From: Eunapius fragilis
Lineage: Eukaryota > Porifera > Demospongiae > Spongillida > Spongillidae
DNA: 64,000 nucleotides
NCBI GenBank assembly: GCA_963681505.1
Contig: OY811971.1
Location: forward strand, 8,799,991-8,863,990
Reading direction: 5' to 3'
The translations under genes and the position numbers were made by a program. The notes below the pieces were generated by a model that was not told where the DNA came from, did no database searches, and worked only from the letters and a program-made list of their open reading frames with translations. Below are positions 12,080 to 22,774 of this stretch, piece after piece (position 1 is the stretch's first letter; each line of letters opens with the position of its first letter).

Positions 12080-13180
12080 GTCAAGTCCTTTAGGAACCAA
12101 ACCACATACTCGTAGTTTAGTATATGCACGCCGAAGGCACCACCTATTTAAATGATGAGCTAGTGTCGGGCATATGGTGGATTCGGAAGTACAACCAAAC
12201 TCCAATTACCAAACTCGATTTGGCGGGATTTATATAATGTTAAGTTCGTTCAATTTATATTGGCTGTCTATCTTGGTTCAAATTAAACTGCCACATATAG
12301 AAGTTCATAGGCCAGCAGCTATGCCCATTGTTGCAATGTAGACATGCATATATAATGTTCAATGATTATAAGTGATATGCACTTGCTATATATATATATA
12401 TAGGGATTGCAGCATTGATAATTCACCTATTACCATCAGTATGAGAGCTCATCATTCGGTTCTTCATTCCGTTCTTCTACAGGGACGACTTGTGGCATCA
12501 CAGCACCACAGCCACGTGATAAATAGTCATGATCATGGTCTTCCTGGTACACTGCTTCCAAGTCACTTTGAGTAGGCCTACCACCATTGCATCTTGCTCC
12601 TAGCCACTTTTTAAATGAAGTAAGCATCTTATCTTTTTCTCTGAGTGGAGACTCTCTCAAATAAACTCGCTAATCATTCACAAAAAGTGTTATAAGTAAA
12701 TTTTATTCTTTTGAATTGTACACTCTTAGCAGTAGTGCTCTGTCTCTTGTATTCATGTATTACTGCTTGGTTCTCTACCTTTAAGTTAAGTAGAAACCTT
12801 TCCACAAAATCATCTATTCTCAGTGAGATAAATATTTCACATGGCCTGATTCCAAGAACCTATACATCAAAGAACCTTATAAGAGCTTAATTTCATTACC
12901 CTGCACTTTCCTCTGCACGAAGAGAAGTTAAAATTTCTTTACAGAAAACAAGTGCCTTAGCAAAATTGTGTTTACTCCGCCCTTCTTCTTTGAGTATTTT
13001 CATTATCGCATGCTATGCCAAGGATAAAATGATTAATTCATTTGAATGCGTGCACTTAAATATTACCAGAACATCTGCTTTGCTGGACCTCCGAAGAAGA
13101 CTTTAACAGAAAAGAATGCCCATTTCCCCAACTAAATCGTTTTATGGAATTCAAAAAGGTGAAGTTGATATGTGAACGTG
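12080..13180. other. Region with weak minus-strand coding hints
   Basis: Apart from the frame at 12,436-12,660 and (TA)n-like runs near 12,390, nothing is recognisable. Confidence 0.3.
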
Positions 13181-13181
13181 A

Positions 13182-13469
13182 TTATACACATGATTGTACC
13201 GGATTTGGACACACCTTGTATTCACTATCTTCAATAGTGAACCCCTTTTCTTTTGTTTCTTGAAAGGAAGCACTAAACCTTTTCATTTCGTCCAAAACAT
13301 TGCACAACAGTCCATTCATTCTGTGCAGGTCTTCCCTAGTAGAGTGGTCAGATTTCCTCATGTCCTCCCTAATTTGTTGCAGATATTTATTCATAGGACT
13401 TGCGGAGGGAGTCAGTGGCTGTGAGCATAAAGGTTGTATGGGTTGCTGCGGTACCCTTGAGATAGGCAC
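13182..13469 (-). CDS. Hypothetical frame with coiled-coil composition
   Basis: 95 codons: a Pro/Gln-rich start (PQQPIQPLCSQPLTP) followed by a helical KYLQQIREDMRKSDHSTRE and LLCNVLDEMKRFSASFQETK. It could be one exon of a host or transposon gene (for example a Myb-like partner protein), but nothing confirms it. The minus frame 12,436-12,660 (FKKWLGARCNGGRPTQSDLE) may be related. Confidence 0.25.
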   Translation of the reverse strand: MPISRVPQQPIQPLCSQPLTPSASPMNKYLQQIREDMRKSDHSTREDLHRMNGLLCNVLDEMKRFSASFQETKEKGFTIEDSEYKVCPNPVQSCV

Positions 13470-13573
13470 TTCCCGCTGAGCTGCTATGATTTGGAGGTTA
13501 GCAACAAGTACTTCTAGCCTGGCTCTGAATAGCAGTTGAAAGCAGTAGACTGCTAGAGAATGCTGCTGATGTA

Positions 13574-13699
13574 TGTAATATAGTGTGTTCTAGACTCCAA
13601 CAAGATTCATCACCAACCATATAGGAATACACGTACAAAAGGATGACCACATGTGCATGTGCAAGGCACTAAATAGAAACACATTATAACTATACTACA
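13574..13699 (-). repeat. 3' LTR of the 632-bp element
   Basis: 126 bp, partner of 14,085-14,205. It differs by substitutions and a few-base indel. Confidence 0.85.
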
Positions 13700-14084
13700 T
13701 TCCATTTAATTACAGATTGTCAGTAACAGTCTGGTAGTTGCCGTATCCTCTGTGGATAACGATGGATATTCAATTCAGGTATCTGTCTGTTGGTGTTCTG
13801 CACATCCAGTTGATGGACTGCTACCTCTGGTAACTCACTCTTCCGCCTCTTGCTCAGTTGCATTGCCAGCATTTTGATCAAACAGTTTAAGTGCCCTGCT
13901 CCTGTGGCCTCTCGGGCGCCAGAATGTTCCTCAATACCCCCCATACATCTTGGGTCCTCTCACACTAAGTAGTATCGCTAACGTTTTATCCTCCCCAATA
14001 CTGTTGGCGGAGAAGTACAGCTCTACACGCTCGAGGTAGGTGGGTGAGGATGCACAAACTTTGCTATCCCACCCTCGTCGCCAG

Positions 14085-14205
14085 TGTAATATAGTGTGTT
14101 CTAGACTCCGACTAGGTTCATAACAAACCATATAGGAATACACGTACAAAAGGATGACCACATGCACATGCGCAAGGCACTAAATAGAAATATAACTATA
14201 CTCCA
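14085..14205 (-). repeat. 5' LTR of the 632-bp element
   Basis: 121 bp, followed in element sense by the putative primer-binding site. Confidence 0.85.
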
Positions 14206-14641
14206 ATGTACTATTAAGCTCGCCGGCCATTGCATGGTCAAATATCAGTTTCGAAGTGTTATGCTCGATAGAAGTTACTAAAGATCGTTATGGGTTAGGA
14301 TGTAAGAAGTCTTAGAATTCCACCATTAAGCACGTTGATACAACAGACACGTGATCCCCCCCCCCCCCCCCCATCCACACACATTACATGACCATTCATA
14401 AAACATCCCATCTCCTAAACAATGCGTTATAGGTGTTCTTTACAAAGTCCGTGAACCGAGTGGGCTCCCTCACAATTCGTCCAAGCGTGTTTGCACCCTA
14501 TCTCTACCCACAACAGGAGTAACCGTCAATGGGGAATTCTCCACACTGGCAAGAGGGTGTTGACCCTTCTTGAAGTTGATCCCCATTCCCAGGTGAGCTG
14601 ACCTCCCCTTTCAACAGTCATTGCCTCTCTTGGTCTGGTAG
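14206..14641. other. 3' flank of the degraded Gypsy element
   Basis: No gene. C17 run at about 14,356. A matching LTR pair for the Gypsy element could not be found by eye. Confidence 0.4.
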
Positions 14642-15260
14642 TCACTTCCAATGCTGGATTGACAACCTTTGGGACAGATAGGTCCTTGATGGTCCTTCAT
14701 CAGACATTCTGTCTTCTGCATCCACATCTGGCTGGTGACTGGAGGGTTTCAGAAACACTCTGTTCCTTCTCAAGATATCACCATCCATATCCACTATGTA
14801 CGACCTGTCCGACAGTTGGTCCACGCACCCTCCCCTGTTCCGTTGGGTTTTCTTTGAAAGCCAGTCCTGAACCAACACTGGCTGACCCACTTGTATGGGT
14901 TCTAATGGCACTTTAGGATCTGACCTCTGTCTAGTTAGTTGCTTCCTTAGTTTATGTTCCCACATGTCTGCCTGGATCTCAGACTTTAGTCTCACCTGAC
15001 TAGTCACAGGCCACCTCGTGTTCTTCTTGAGAATGGTCTCTGGTTTGGGCTAGATCTCATGCCAGAGGTGGGTGTATTTCTCTATTCTAACTGCCCGGTA
15101 TGGATCAGGAGACTTTTTCAATAATCGCTTGGCTATCTTTACTGCCGACTCTGTTTGCCATTGGACTGACTGTTATATGATATCAAGTGGGTAACCACAA
15201 CCTGTCCTGTCTGGGAAGAGAGCATGCCAGCACAAGCCAAACAAGATATTAGAGCACATG
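14642..15260 (-). pseudogene. Ty3/Gypsy integrase core end and C-terminus
   Basis: About 15,100-15,200 reads as a degraded YNSQSNGKAESAVKIAKRLL-like core end with stops. From 15,007 an open frame (EIQADMWEHKLRKQL, PIQVGQPVLVQDW, GCVDQLSDRSYIVDMDGD, ILRRNRVFLKP) is the C-terminal part to a stop at 14,642. Confidence 0.7.
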
Positions 15261-15304
15261 AGATTCATAGACTAAAGGTTGGGTAGAATCTGTTAATTCC
15301 AGAA

Positions 15305-16107
15305 CAAATAATAATAATAATAATAATAATAATAATTTATTTGGTAAATTTACACCAAAAAGGCAAGTAATGGCATTAGGAAATGCACTTATAAACTGCC
15401 TAAACTATTTATAAGGGAATAGTTTACAAAAGGGGGTAAGGTCAACATGACTCAGATGAGCTTTAAATGCACAGACGGAGGATGCAGACACCACTGAGTT
15501 GGGCAAAGAGTTCCAAATTGGTATGACACGTTCTGAAAAAAAGTTTAGACGAAAATTATGATGTGGTAATGATCTGGACTTGAGCTTAAAGTGGTTACCT
15601 CTGGTAAAATGAACATGAGAGTTGATAACAAAGAAGTCAGATACATCGACATCAACAAGGTGAAACACTATCTTGTAACACATCACAAGGTCAAAGAATA
15701 CCCTGCGATATTCAAGAGATTGAAGATTTAAATTTCTTAGCCGAGTGCCATAATCCATATATGAAAGCTTAGCTCTTCTGCAAACAGCTCTAGTAAAGAA
15801 GCGTTGGACCTTTTCAATGGAATGAATGTCTTGATTATAAAAAAAATGGTGTGAGACAGTCAGGTAGGTCATTGATGTATATTAGAAAGAGTAGAGGACC
15901 TAGAACAGAGCCTTGAGGCACACCACTTATGACAGGAAGTAGAGTGGACTGAGATTCATGAATATATACACATTGAAACCGATCAGAGAGAAAAGAGGAT
16001 AACCAATCCAATAAATGAGAAGTAAATCCATACAATTTGGCTTTTAAAAGAAGCTTAGAATGAGAAACTGAATCAAAAACAGATTTCTTCGAAATCTGTC
16101 CACTATC
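15305..16107 (-). mobile_element. Non-LTR retrotransposon (LINE) fragment with internal deletion and (ATT)n tail
   Basis: Minus strand: [50 protein letters not shown] (RT motifs) down to about 15,850. It then jumps to the C-terminus HSIEKVQRFFTRAVCRR, PIWNSLPNSVVSASSVCAFK and a stop at 15,405. The YxDD-containing middle is missing. The 3' end runs into an (ATT)n repeat (15,307-15,336). Jockey/CR1-like by motif. 5'-truncated, inactive. Confidence 0.8.
15307..15336. repeat. (AAT)n microsatellite at LINE 3' end
   Basis: About ten aat units directly after the LINE tail, as is usual for CR1/L2/RTE-like 3' ends. Confidence 0.9.
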
Positions 16108-16217
16108 ACAAACTCTAACATCGGATGTGATTGTTGCAACTAAGGATCAGTTTGCCCGACATGGAATTCCAGTAGTGGTTCAGAGTGATGGAGGACCACA
16201 ATTCATGTCCCATGAAT
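16108..16217 (+). pseudogene. Integrase core fragment in inverted orientation
   Basis: The plus strand reads [20 protein letters not shown] and QSDGGPQFMSHELK, the second-Asp region of a gypsy integrase, opposite in strand to all flanking gypsy pieces. Confidence 0.75.
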
Positions 16218-16218
16218 T

Positions 16219-16371
16219 AAAAATATTTGCATCTACTTCCAACATGCCTGGCCAGTAGACCACATCTCTAGCTCGACGGGAAGTAGACTCTTGATGACTT
16301 GAATGTAGCCGATGCAAGAATACCTCTCTCAGTGAACTCGGTACCACCACCTGACCACCTTTGTAGATCAC
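16219..16371 (-). pseudogene. Ty3/Gypsy integrase zinc-binding part, cut by an inversion
   Basis: VVVPSSLREVFLHRLHSSHQ and ARDVVYWPGMLEVDANI match the HHCC region. Homology on this strand ends abruptly at about 16,218, where the core appears on the other strand. Confidence 0.75.
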
Positions 16372-16394
16372 ACTATCCTGCGTGATTAATACCT

Positions 16395-17026
16395 CTATGA
16401 ATTCCAGGACTTGCGAGCATATGCTGGAACCTCAACTATTTTATTTGGCCACCCATTGCTAATGACCTTCTGGAGTTCTGTCTGTTTTGCATCCTTCTTT
16501 GCAGCCTCCTCTACTGCTGTCAGCCTCATGTAACTTATCGGGATGAAGTCTTGCTCAGAAATCACTTTCAATTCTCTGAACACAGCATCTTTTAATCCCA
16601 GATGAAAGACCTCATCTTTACAAGCCGTATCTTCTGGAGCAGCCTCGACAGGTGCTCTTGACAGGGTATCTGCCACCACTTGCTGTGAACCAGGAACATA
16701 CACCACATTTAAATCCTCTGTAGCTGCAGAAGCATCCGTTGGAGCTGTCTTGGAGCTGCTAGTAGTGACTTTTTGCTGATCACTACCAAAGGCTTTGTGG
16801 TCAGTTTTACTCTCTTATGTACTGATCAAATTTCTGACATGCAAAGACCACTGCCAAACAGTGCTACATAGTTACGTTCACTTTTGGTTAATGACCTGGA
16901 GACTGAGACAACCAGACGTCCTCCTTGTAAGAGTGTAGCCCCCAGACCTTCAGTGCTGGCATCGCATTGAAGTACAACCGGTTTCCGAACATCGTAGAAG
17001 GTCAAAAACTGTTCCTGGCTGATCAT
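16395..17026 (-). pseudogene. Ty3/Gypsy RNase H and connection
   Basis: LQCDASTEGLGATLLQGG (16,930-16,985) is the RNase H start. VYVPGSQQVVADTLSRAP (16,650-16,705) is its conserved end. A gap with frame changes lies between them (16,710-16,825). Confidence 0.75.
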
Positions 17027-17571
17027 GTCCTTGAGGTTATGGAAGGAAGCCCTTTCTGCCTCAGTCCACTGTAACTCTGCATTTCCTTCTGTAAGGCATC
17101 GGAGAGGTTTACTAGTAGTGGACAGAGCCGGGGCCTTTGTAGAAGCTTGACTAATCTCTTGTCATAGCTTATTCTAGCCTCTTTTTCCGTTGCCCCACTT
17201 CCATAGACCAGCACATCATCCGCTACGACTTCCACTCATCCAGCTCATGCAGTTCTGTCTGCAAAATTCTTCAGGTGCTTAAGACAACCCAAATGGTAGG
17301 TGCAACCACCTATACAGACCATTAGGACTCCAAAAGGTTTAAGATAACTACTCCTCTCAGTTAGCTTGACATGAAGGAAACCGTCCTTGGCATCTAACAA
17401 ACTGAAAATCTTTCAGCTTTTGCAGAACATTATCTGATTCTGCCTCACTGCCCTGTTTACAGTTGGACATTCTACTGGTGCCAAAACTCCACACTGTACC
17501 AATGATCTGATCTTCTCTTCAACTGCAGCTTTCATCATATGCAGGACTTTCCATGGTCGATTTTGGACCGG
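17023..17571 (-). pseudogene. Ty3/Gypsy reverse transcriptase, degraded
   Basis: The frame interrupted by Ginger1 resumes at 17,571. Recognisable parts are a VQNRPW-like RT start, a degraded LLDAKDGF-like strand near 17,390, and EVVADDVLVYG (YxDD box with Ala) at about 17,200-17,235. Frameshifts throughout. Confidence 0.65.
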
Positions 17572-17750
17572 TGTCGTATATATTGTCCCCCTGGACAGTA
17601 TAACCTAGGTTGCATTGTCCCCCTGACAATGTAACCTAGGGTATATTGTCCCCCACGGACAATGCACCCTAGGATATAATGTCCCCTCCCTGGTTATACT
17701 GTCCCCCCTACCCGGACAATACACTCTAGGGTACATTGTCCCCCAACATT
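17572..17750. repeat. Ginger1 left TIR with internal tandem motifs
   Basis: About 179 bp made of repeated attgtcccc and cctaggg.ta blocks. It is the inverted counterpart of 22,631-22,774. Confidence 0.85.
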
Positions 17751-17989
17751 AAAAAATCCCGATAGCACATTCCATTATTGTCCATATATATTACGTGTCA
17801 TGCATATATCGATTCAAACATAAGTAGAATGTACCTTGCCTCTCAACAGGACAGCGTATTCCAAAAGAAATGAAATTCAATGGGTGCATGAATTACACTG
17901 TAGGCATGCATGGTTAGAGACCATTGGATTGTTCATAATCGTATTAGTTAGTTGTGGAATAAATAAATTGACTTTGTAATGTCATGCTA

Positions 17990-18340
17990 AAATTGACTTC
18001 AGTACAGTACAATACATCAATTCCACTACATCATCCTTTTGACAGGTTCAAAATGATTATGCACATTGGTAATGTAGATACACTCTTCTTGATGTTTGTC
18101 GCTCTTTGCTTCATGTGGAGAATATTGCACCCACTCAGAAATCTTTCCAGTATAAGCAAACACACATATTGCTCATGGTAGTCTTGTGATCCAATGATGA
18201 TGAATGAAATGCACTGAAAAAAGCAATTTCCATCTGCAGATATTCTTCCAGTTCTAATGGGTTTTTGAGAAATCCCGATCATTTCATTATGTGCTGCACC
18301 ATGACGAGGGTTATTGCCATAATGAAAATTCAATCAAAAT
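17990..18340 (-). pseudogene. OTU-type cysteine protease domain in Ginger1
   Basis: The motif RISADGNCFFQCIS (18,220-18,265) matches the OTU catalytic DGNC, with SQDYHE after it. In a shifted frame the C-terminal histidine motif reads CIYITNVHNHFEPVKRM at about 18,025-18,080, as in OTU deubiquitinases. One frameshift near 18,150 separates the two. OTU enzymes remove ubiquitin. A role in protecting the transposase is speculation. Confidence 0.7.
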
Positions 18341-18545
18341 GAGTTACACCTGGAAATTTGCCTACCTCTACATACTGGGTTGTATGTGATTGCATCCATA
18401 CAGTATTTGAAATGTGAGGAATCAATGCAAGGATCAGTTAACATTGTCACTCTAAACTGCGCCTCATCACAGCACAAGCACCTTTTATCATGAACCCACT
18501 CACAGAATTCATCCAGATGTGTTGAAGACATATCGCCTTCCAAGC
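18334..18545 (-). pseudogene. Cys-rich segment before the OTU domain
   Basis: Open frame with HLDEFCEWVHDKRCLCC and CIDSSHFKYCMDA. Cys/His spacing suggests a zinc-binding module. Its end has a donor-like or frame change before the OTU exon. Unassigned. Confidence 0.4.
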
Positions 18546-18879
18546 AATTGAACTCTGCATAGAATTACATTACTTGCAAGCTCTACACCAAACTTGAAGC
18601 AGTTCCACAGCTTCAACAATGCTGTATTCTTTATCCACATGTGCATACACTTTGCTTCTAAACTTATCAAACTCCTCGTGCAATTCTTCACTAACGATCA
18701 CAAAGTCACCTCCTGAAACATCTCTCAGTGGAGTACTACCATTCAATTTGTACTCTAGCCATAAGCAACCTTGCTCAATGCATATTCACCCTCCTTCAGC
18801 CTCAATGATATTTCCTGTGTGAAATTGTATATATAATTCAACTGCATGCAATTTGTATTCATTGACACTTACATCAAAT

Positions 18880-19970
18880 TCATTGACCACTTACATCAAA
18901 TTCTTCATCATCTTCTGCAGCTTTGTAATGAAGTACACTAGCTCCTGCCCTCCATAAATGCATAAGGTGAGAAGAATGAAGTTGTTCCAAAAGTATGCCG
19001 CAGTCTATTTCTTTCATTTGAAGCACACCTGAGCATTCTGTTTCATTATCATCGCAAGAAACAGGAACCTGAATAATGTTTGATGGACAGCCGGAAGCTG
19101 AAGATATAGTTGAACTCATCACTTTTGACAAATGTGATGAGGACTGATGAGAACTCTTAGGTAAGGACTGATTGTTGACAGTTGACTGGATTGCTGTGGT
19201 GTAGACTGACTGGAGTGAATGGGCGAAGGTTGACTGGAATGCTGTGCCGTGTTGTAGAAATCATTTGTTACCTTTTTCTTTGACAAAGGACGCACTACAC
19301 CCTCCTTTATTCCATGACCTTGTATGTCTGCGCTTGAGTCTGCTAGATGGGCAAACGTTTCTGGTATGTCTCCCATTGCATCCTTATCTTTTCCATGTCT
19401 GAGCTTATATCAGCTGATTTTCCTTTGCAGGTTAACCTATTGGCAATTCTGGAAGTCTTGTGTCCGCTCTTGTGCACAAATCTTTGTTGGTTGTACAATT
19501 TAAGCCTGTTAACATTGATTGTTTTCTTGAGGTTTGATTTAGTCTTAGGATTGAAGAGCACATATCTTCCTTTTCCAAGAGATTCAGCTACTTTGTATGG
19601 TGGGCCAAGCCATCTCTGTTGCAGCTTGCCACCTTTTCTACCATCTTTTTGAGAGTTGCATAACAGGACCAGCTGTTCAACTTGAATCTTTTGAAAAGGA
19701 TAAAACATGCTAACCGCAACAATATAAGACGCTGAGTAAAATGCAGCTTACTTTGCCTTTCTTTAATGTCATAAATTCGTTTGTAGCATTCCTGTGCCTT
19801 GTCAATGTTTATTTTTGCTGAATCAAACAATTGTTGCTGAATTTGTTCCATTCTAGCAATCATTTCCTCCGGTTTCGGGGATCCTTCTACCATTTCTTTA
19901 ACTTCATTGCTGCTGCTCTTACTTTCTGAATTTATTTCATCCTCAATAGGGAGAACTGCTTTCCTAAATG
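18880..19970 (-). pseudogene. Ginger1 C-terminal part with GPY/F-like domain
   Basis: A charged helical stretch (EEMIARMEQIQQQLF, AQECYKRIYDIKERQ) at 19,745-19,970 is followed by LQQRWLGPPYKVAESLGKG and RYVLFNPKTK at about 19,530-19,620, a GPY/F-type module of integrases. Downstream are Ser/Gln-rich and acidic segments (HSSQPSPIHSSQST; EDDEEFDV) without assignment. Confidence 0.65.
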
Positions 19971-20023
19971 AGTAAAATAATCTTGTCACAGTGATTGCTT
20001 ATCGCCCACTTAAATCTACATAC

Positions 20024-20316
20024 CTGCAGAACATTAGCTCGAACGGCGTAACACCAGTTGATTTGTGTACTGATGTTCGATAGGCAAACAGCACCCCGTC
20101 ATAAAAAATATGTCCCAATCATTCTGTTTGCCACTAACAAGTTTTAGCAATGATCGCTGAAGTGTCTGGTTGTATCGCTCCACCAAGCCATTGCATTGAG
20201 GGTGATAGGCAGATGTCACCTTGTGCTTGATTCCTGTTAGATGAAACAGGGTCTGATTTGTGCTGTTAACAAATTCCCTCCCTTGATCACTAAGGATTGA
20301 TTTGGTAGCTCCATAT
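20024..20316 (-). pseudogene. Ginger1 integrase core exon 2 (second Asp and Glu)
   Basis: After TATGCAG: ATKSILSDQGREFVNS (Asp), then SAYHPQCNGLVERYNQTL (Glu), which completes the DDE triad. A one-base loss in a T run near 20,108 shifts the frame before the exon end at TGCAG|GTATGT. Confidence 0.8.
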
Positions 20317-20319
20317 CTG

Positions 20320-21165
20320 CATAAAAATGGGATAAAATTGTATAAAAATAATTGCCATGCATTGTACCTTGTTACCAAGGCAACTGTGATTTGTTTAGGA
20401 CCTCTGAACTCTGTGGTCCTTGGTAAGTGTAAAAGTAACTGTTTCATGTGTTTAAAATGTAATCTAATCTAAACATCAGTACCTTCACACTCGTTATGTA
20501 CCACTTACATTGTGCACATTTTTATAGCACAATATACAGGGTGTTCCGCAATCAAGAAAAATTCGTTTTTAAATAAATTAAAAATCATAACTAAGATTAA
20601 TTTACTCATTTATGTTATAATAACTTTGAAAATTTTATGAGAGTAAAAAATCGTATTTTATAGGTGAAAATTGCTCAATCACAAGCATATTAAGTTAAAT
20701 CAAGCTATTTGATATTTAAATTCAAACGAACAGATGACTACCCATATTCTAGTTATAATAACTAATGACAAGGTGATTATTTGGCTTGATGTGTGACCTA
20801 AAGTTAAATAACGTATTCTACGGCGGAGTTATTAAGAGTCAAACTTTTGATTTTCGGGCACTTGATTATGAGTAGTTAGTTACATGTACATATTTTTCTG
20901 TTGAACCATTAGTGTAAACATGCATTAAATATGATCAGCATTTGTCCCTATTGAAACTGGTTATTTTTAATCAATACCCACTAATGTAATTACATGGAAT
21001 GTGTTGAATTTTTATCGATTTCTCCTTGCCCTGTACTTTTAAGCCACTGATAAACAATGCTACCAAATTACACAGCTTACCTAATAACAAGGCAAACAAA
21101 AATAGATCAGTAACATATCATCTTACTTCTTTCACACAAGCATGTAAATATTATATTACATTGTA
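20320..21165. other. Intron of the Ginger1 transposase
   Basis: Lies between the two integrase core exons. At 20,538 a cagggtgttccgcaatcaag word resembles a mariner-type end, but no inverted partner was found. Confidence 0.4.
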
Positions 21166-21166
21166 C

Positions 21167-21324
21167 CTGCAAATCATCATGTAAAGGAAAGTGGCTACAC
21201 CGTATGATGTCTTGTCCTTCAAAGGCTCAGCCTCTGGCCATTTTGAAAAGTAATCCATCAGAGTTATTATATACTTGTTGCCCAACGAAGTTTTGGGAAG
21301 GGGGCCAATCAGGTCAATACCCAG
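21167..21324 (-). pseudogene. Ginger1 integrase core exon 1 (first Asp)
   Basis: A 158-bp exon after TTACAG with LGIDLIGPLPKTSLGNKYI and MDYFSKWPEA, which provides the first catalytic Asp. It ends CAG|GTACAA in phase 2, matching the next exon. Confidence 0.8.
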
Positions 21325-21806
21325 CTGTAATAAAACATATCATAGTTTCTGAAATATTCTTTTTAGTGAATTTTGTGGGTGAAATAAAAAAAATACCTTC
21401 AAATTATGAGGATTCAAAAGGTAAGCATAACACTGAGCCATTTCAATAGCTTTATGTACCACATTTTTGTATAGATTTTGCGTACATGATTGAATAAATT
21501 TTTGGCAACACAACATTTCATGGTGCATCAAAGGGTGAGGATTGTTTTAAAATCATCTTTATTATTCTGAATAGCATAGCATGTATTTACAAGAATAGGT
21601 GGATGAGTGTGAGTAATACATAGCCATGGATGTGTGAGATATGATTCAAATTTATCATGCCATTGGGGACTACTAAGTATTATATAAGATAATACACGAG
21701 ATATAATTGAAGTCTACAATCAGCTTTACTTATTGAAATGACATTTTAGGGAACGAGGAGAGAAAGAAACACATCCATGCAGATGCATGGTTGAAACACA
21801 ACCTAC

Positions 21807-21994
21807 CAGATTCCAGACTTTAGATTCCACTGCAATAGGATGGAGAGCAGCATCAATTTTTGCAAATTTGGTGTCATTTGCTCGCTGGTATTTGTCACAA
21901 GATTCCACGAACTCTCGTATATTGTCGTACATGTCTTCCCAGAAAAATATTGAGGTAAATGTCTCAAGAGTTCTGTCCCTCCCAAAACGTCCTC
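21807..21994 (-). pseudogene. Ginger1 integrase zinc-binding exon
   Basis: A 188-bp exon after CTTTAG: GRFGRDRTLETF, FWEDMYDNIREFV, ESCDKYQRAND, LHPIAVESKVWNL. The expected second Cys of the CxxC pair is Tyr in CDKYQ, which would weaken zinc binding. The donor CTG|GTAGGT is phase 0 to the next exon. Confidence 0.75.
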
Positions 21995-22210
21995 CTAAAG
22001 TTACCAAGCACATAATCATCAGCAGCTCGGTTTGAAATTTTGGGGAACTATGAACATAGTTATGCTAACTTGCAGCATGCACTATATACATGTAGTTACA
22101 ACTTAAGATTAACCATATAATGTACTCAAAAACCAAACATTGACTATAGCTTATATTGTGAAAAAGAGTTTCTCTGTGTTTACTAGTCCTTTTGTACTTA
22201 CAATGCGTAC

Positions 22211-22449
22211 CTTCAGCAGATGCATGACAGCTTTTCATGATGCGATGGCGCTCATCCTCTGTTGGTATAACCCTTCTCCATCGCCGTTCTTTGGTCAAAA
22301 TCAAAGAGACAGAATAATGAAGAACGCTCTGCAGATTTAACTTGAAAGTTAAGCTTCGCTTTCCTTAATGAAAGCTTTTGGTCTTTGGAATATCCTACTG
22401 GATAACTACCATAGTTCAAGAATTCCTGAATAGCCTTATAGTCAACCAT
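22211..22449 (-). pseudogene. Ginger1 transposase N-terminal exon
   Basis: A Met-started frame at 22,449 (MVDYKAIQEFLNYGSYP) has a frame break near 22,300. The coding continues as WRRVIPTEDERHRIMKSCHA, the start of the HHCC zinc-binding region of gypsy-like integrases, to a donor AAG|GTACGC at 22,211. Confidence 0.65.
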
Positions 22450-22630
22450 TTCTCTACACGAGGCTGGAGTTTAAATTTTTGGGATCACGTGCATGTTAAC
22501 CATTTCTATTTTATAGCGGTTTGTAATGTGGTTTATTTATATACCGCTATACATGAACGATCACTGGAAATTGGCTACAAATAGACCTTATCTTATTTTA
22601 GCGATTGTCGACCGTAGCAGATGTTATAAA

Positions 22631-22774
22631 TGTTGGGGAGGGGGGGGGGGACAATGTACCCTAGAGTGTATTGTCCGGGTAGGGGGGACAATATAACCAG
22701 GGAGGGGACATTATATCCCAGGGTTTATTGTCCGGGGGGACACTTTTTCCAGGGGGACAATATATCCTCCGACA
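22631..22774. repeat. Ginger1 right TIR
   Basis: About 144 bp, starting tgttggggagg and ending cctccgaca. It has fewer internal repeat blocks than the left TIR. Confidence 0.85.

Larger units (their letters stand above)
13574..14205 (-). mobile_element. 632-bp LTR-retrotransposon deletion derivative (TRIM-like) with 5-bp TSD
   Basis: LTRs of 126 bp (13,574-13,699) and 121 bp (14,085-14,205) are direct repeats, TG...CA in element sense. ATGTA flanks both ends (13,569-13,573 and 14,206-14,210). Just inside the 5' LTR lies CTGGCGACGAGGGTGGGATA, a primer-binding-site position typical of Gypsy elements. The internal 385 bp joins the start of gag (VELYFSANSIGEDKTLAILL) to the very end of pol (RYPQRIRQLPDCY and stop). 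Confidence 0.85.
17572..22774 (-). mobile_element. Ginger1-type DNA transposon, 5,203 bp, CCGG target duplication
   Basis: The ends read TGTCGTATATATTGTCCCCC at 17,572 and, on the other strand from 22,774, TGTCGGAGGATATATTGTCC. The inverted arms are about 179 and 144 bp and contain internal repeats of the ccctaggnta.attgtcccc type. CCGG flanks both sides (17,568-17,571 and 22,775-22,778). A TGTNR start, a 4-bp duplication, gypsy-like integrase in spliced exons, a GPY/F-like domain and an OTU-like protease together identify Ginger1. The sequence split by the insertion is one Gypsy pol frame. Frameshifts make this copy probably inactive. Confidence 0.85.

Noticed and set aside
19347..19652. 101-codon plus-strand frame
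   Set aside because: Antisense of the Ginger1 GPY/F-like coding region.
20530..20560. Mariner-like end cagggtgttccg
   Set aside because: No inverted partner or transposase found nearby.
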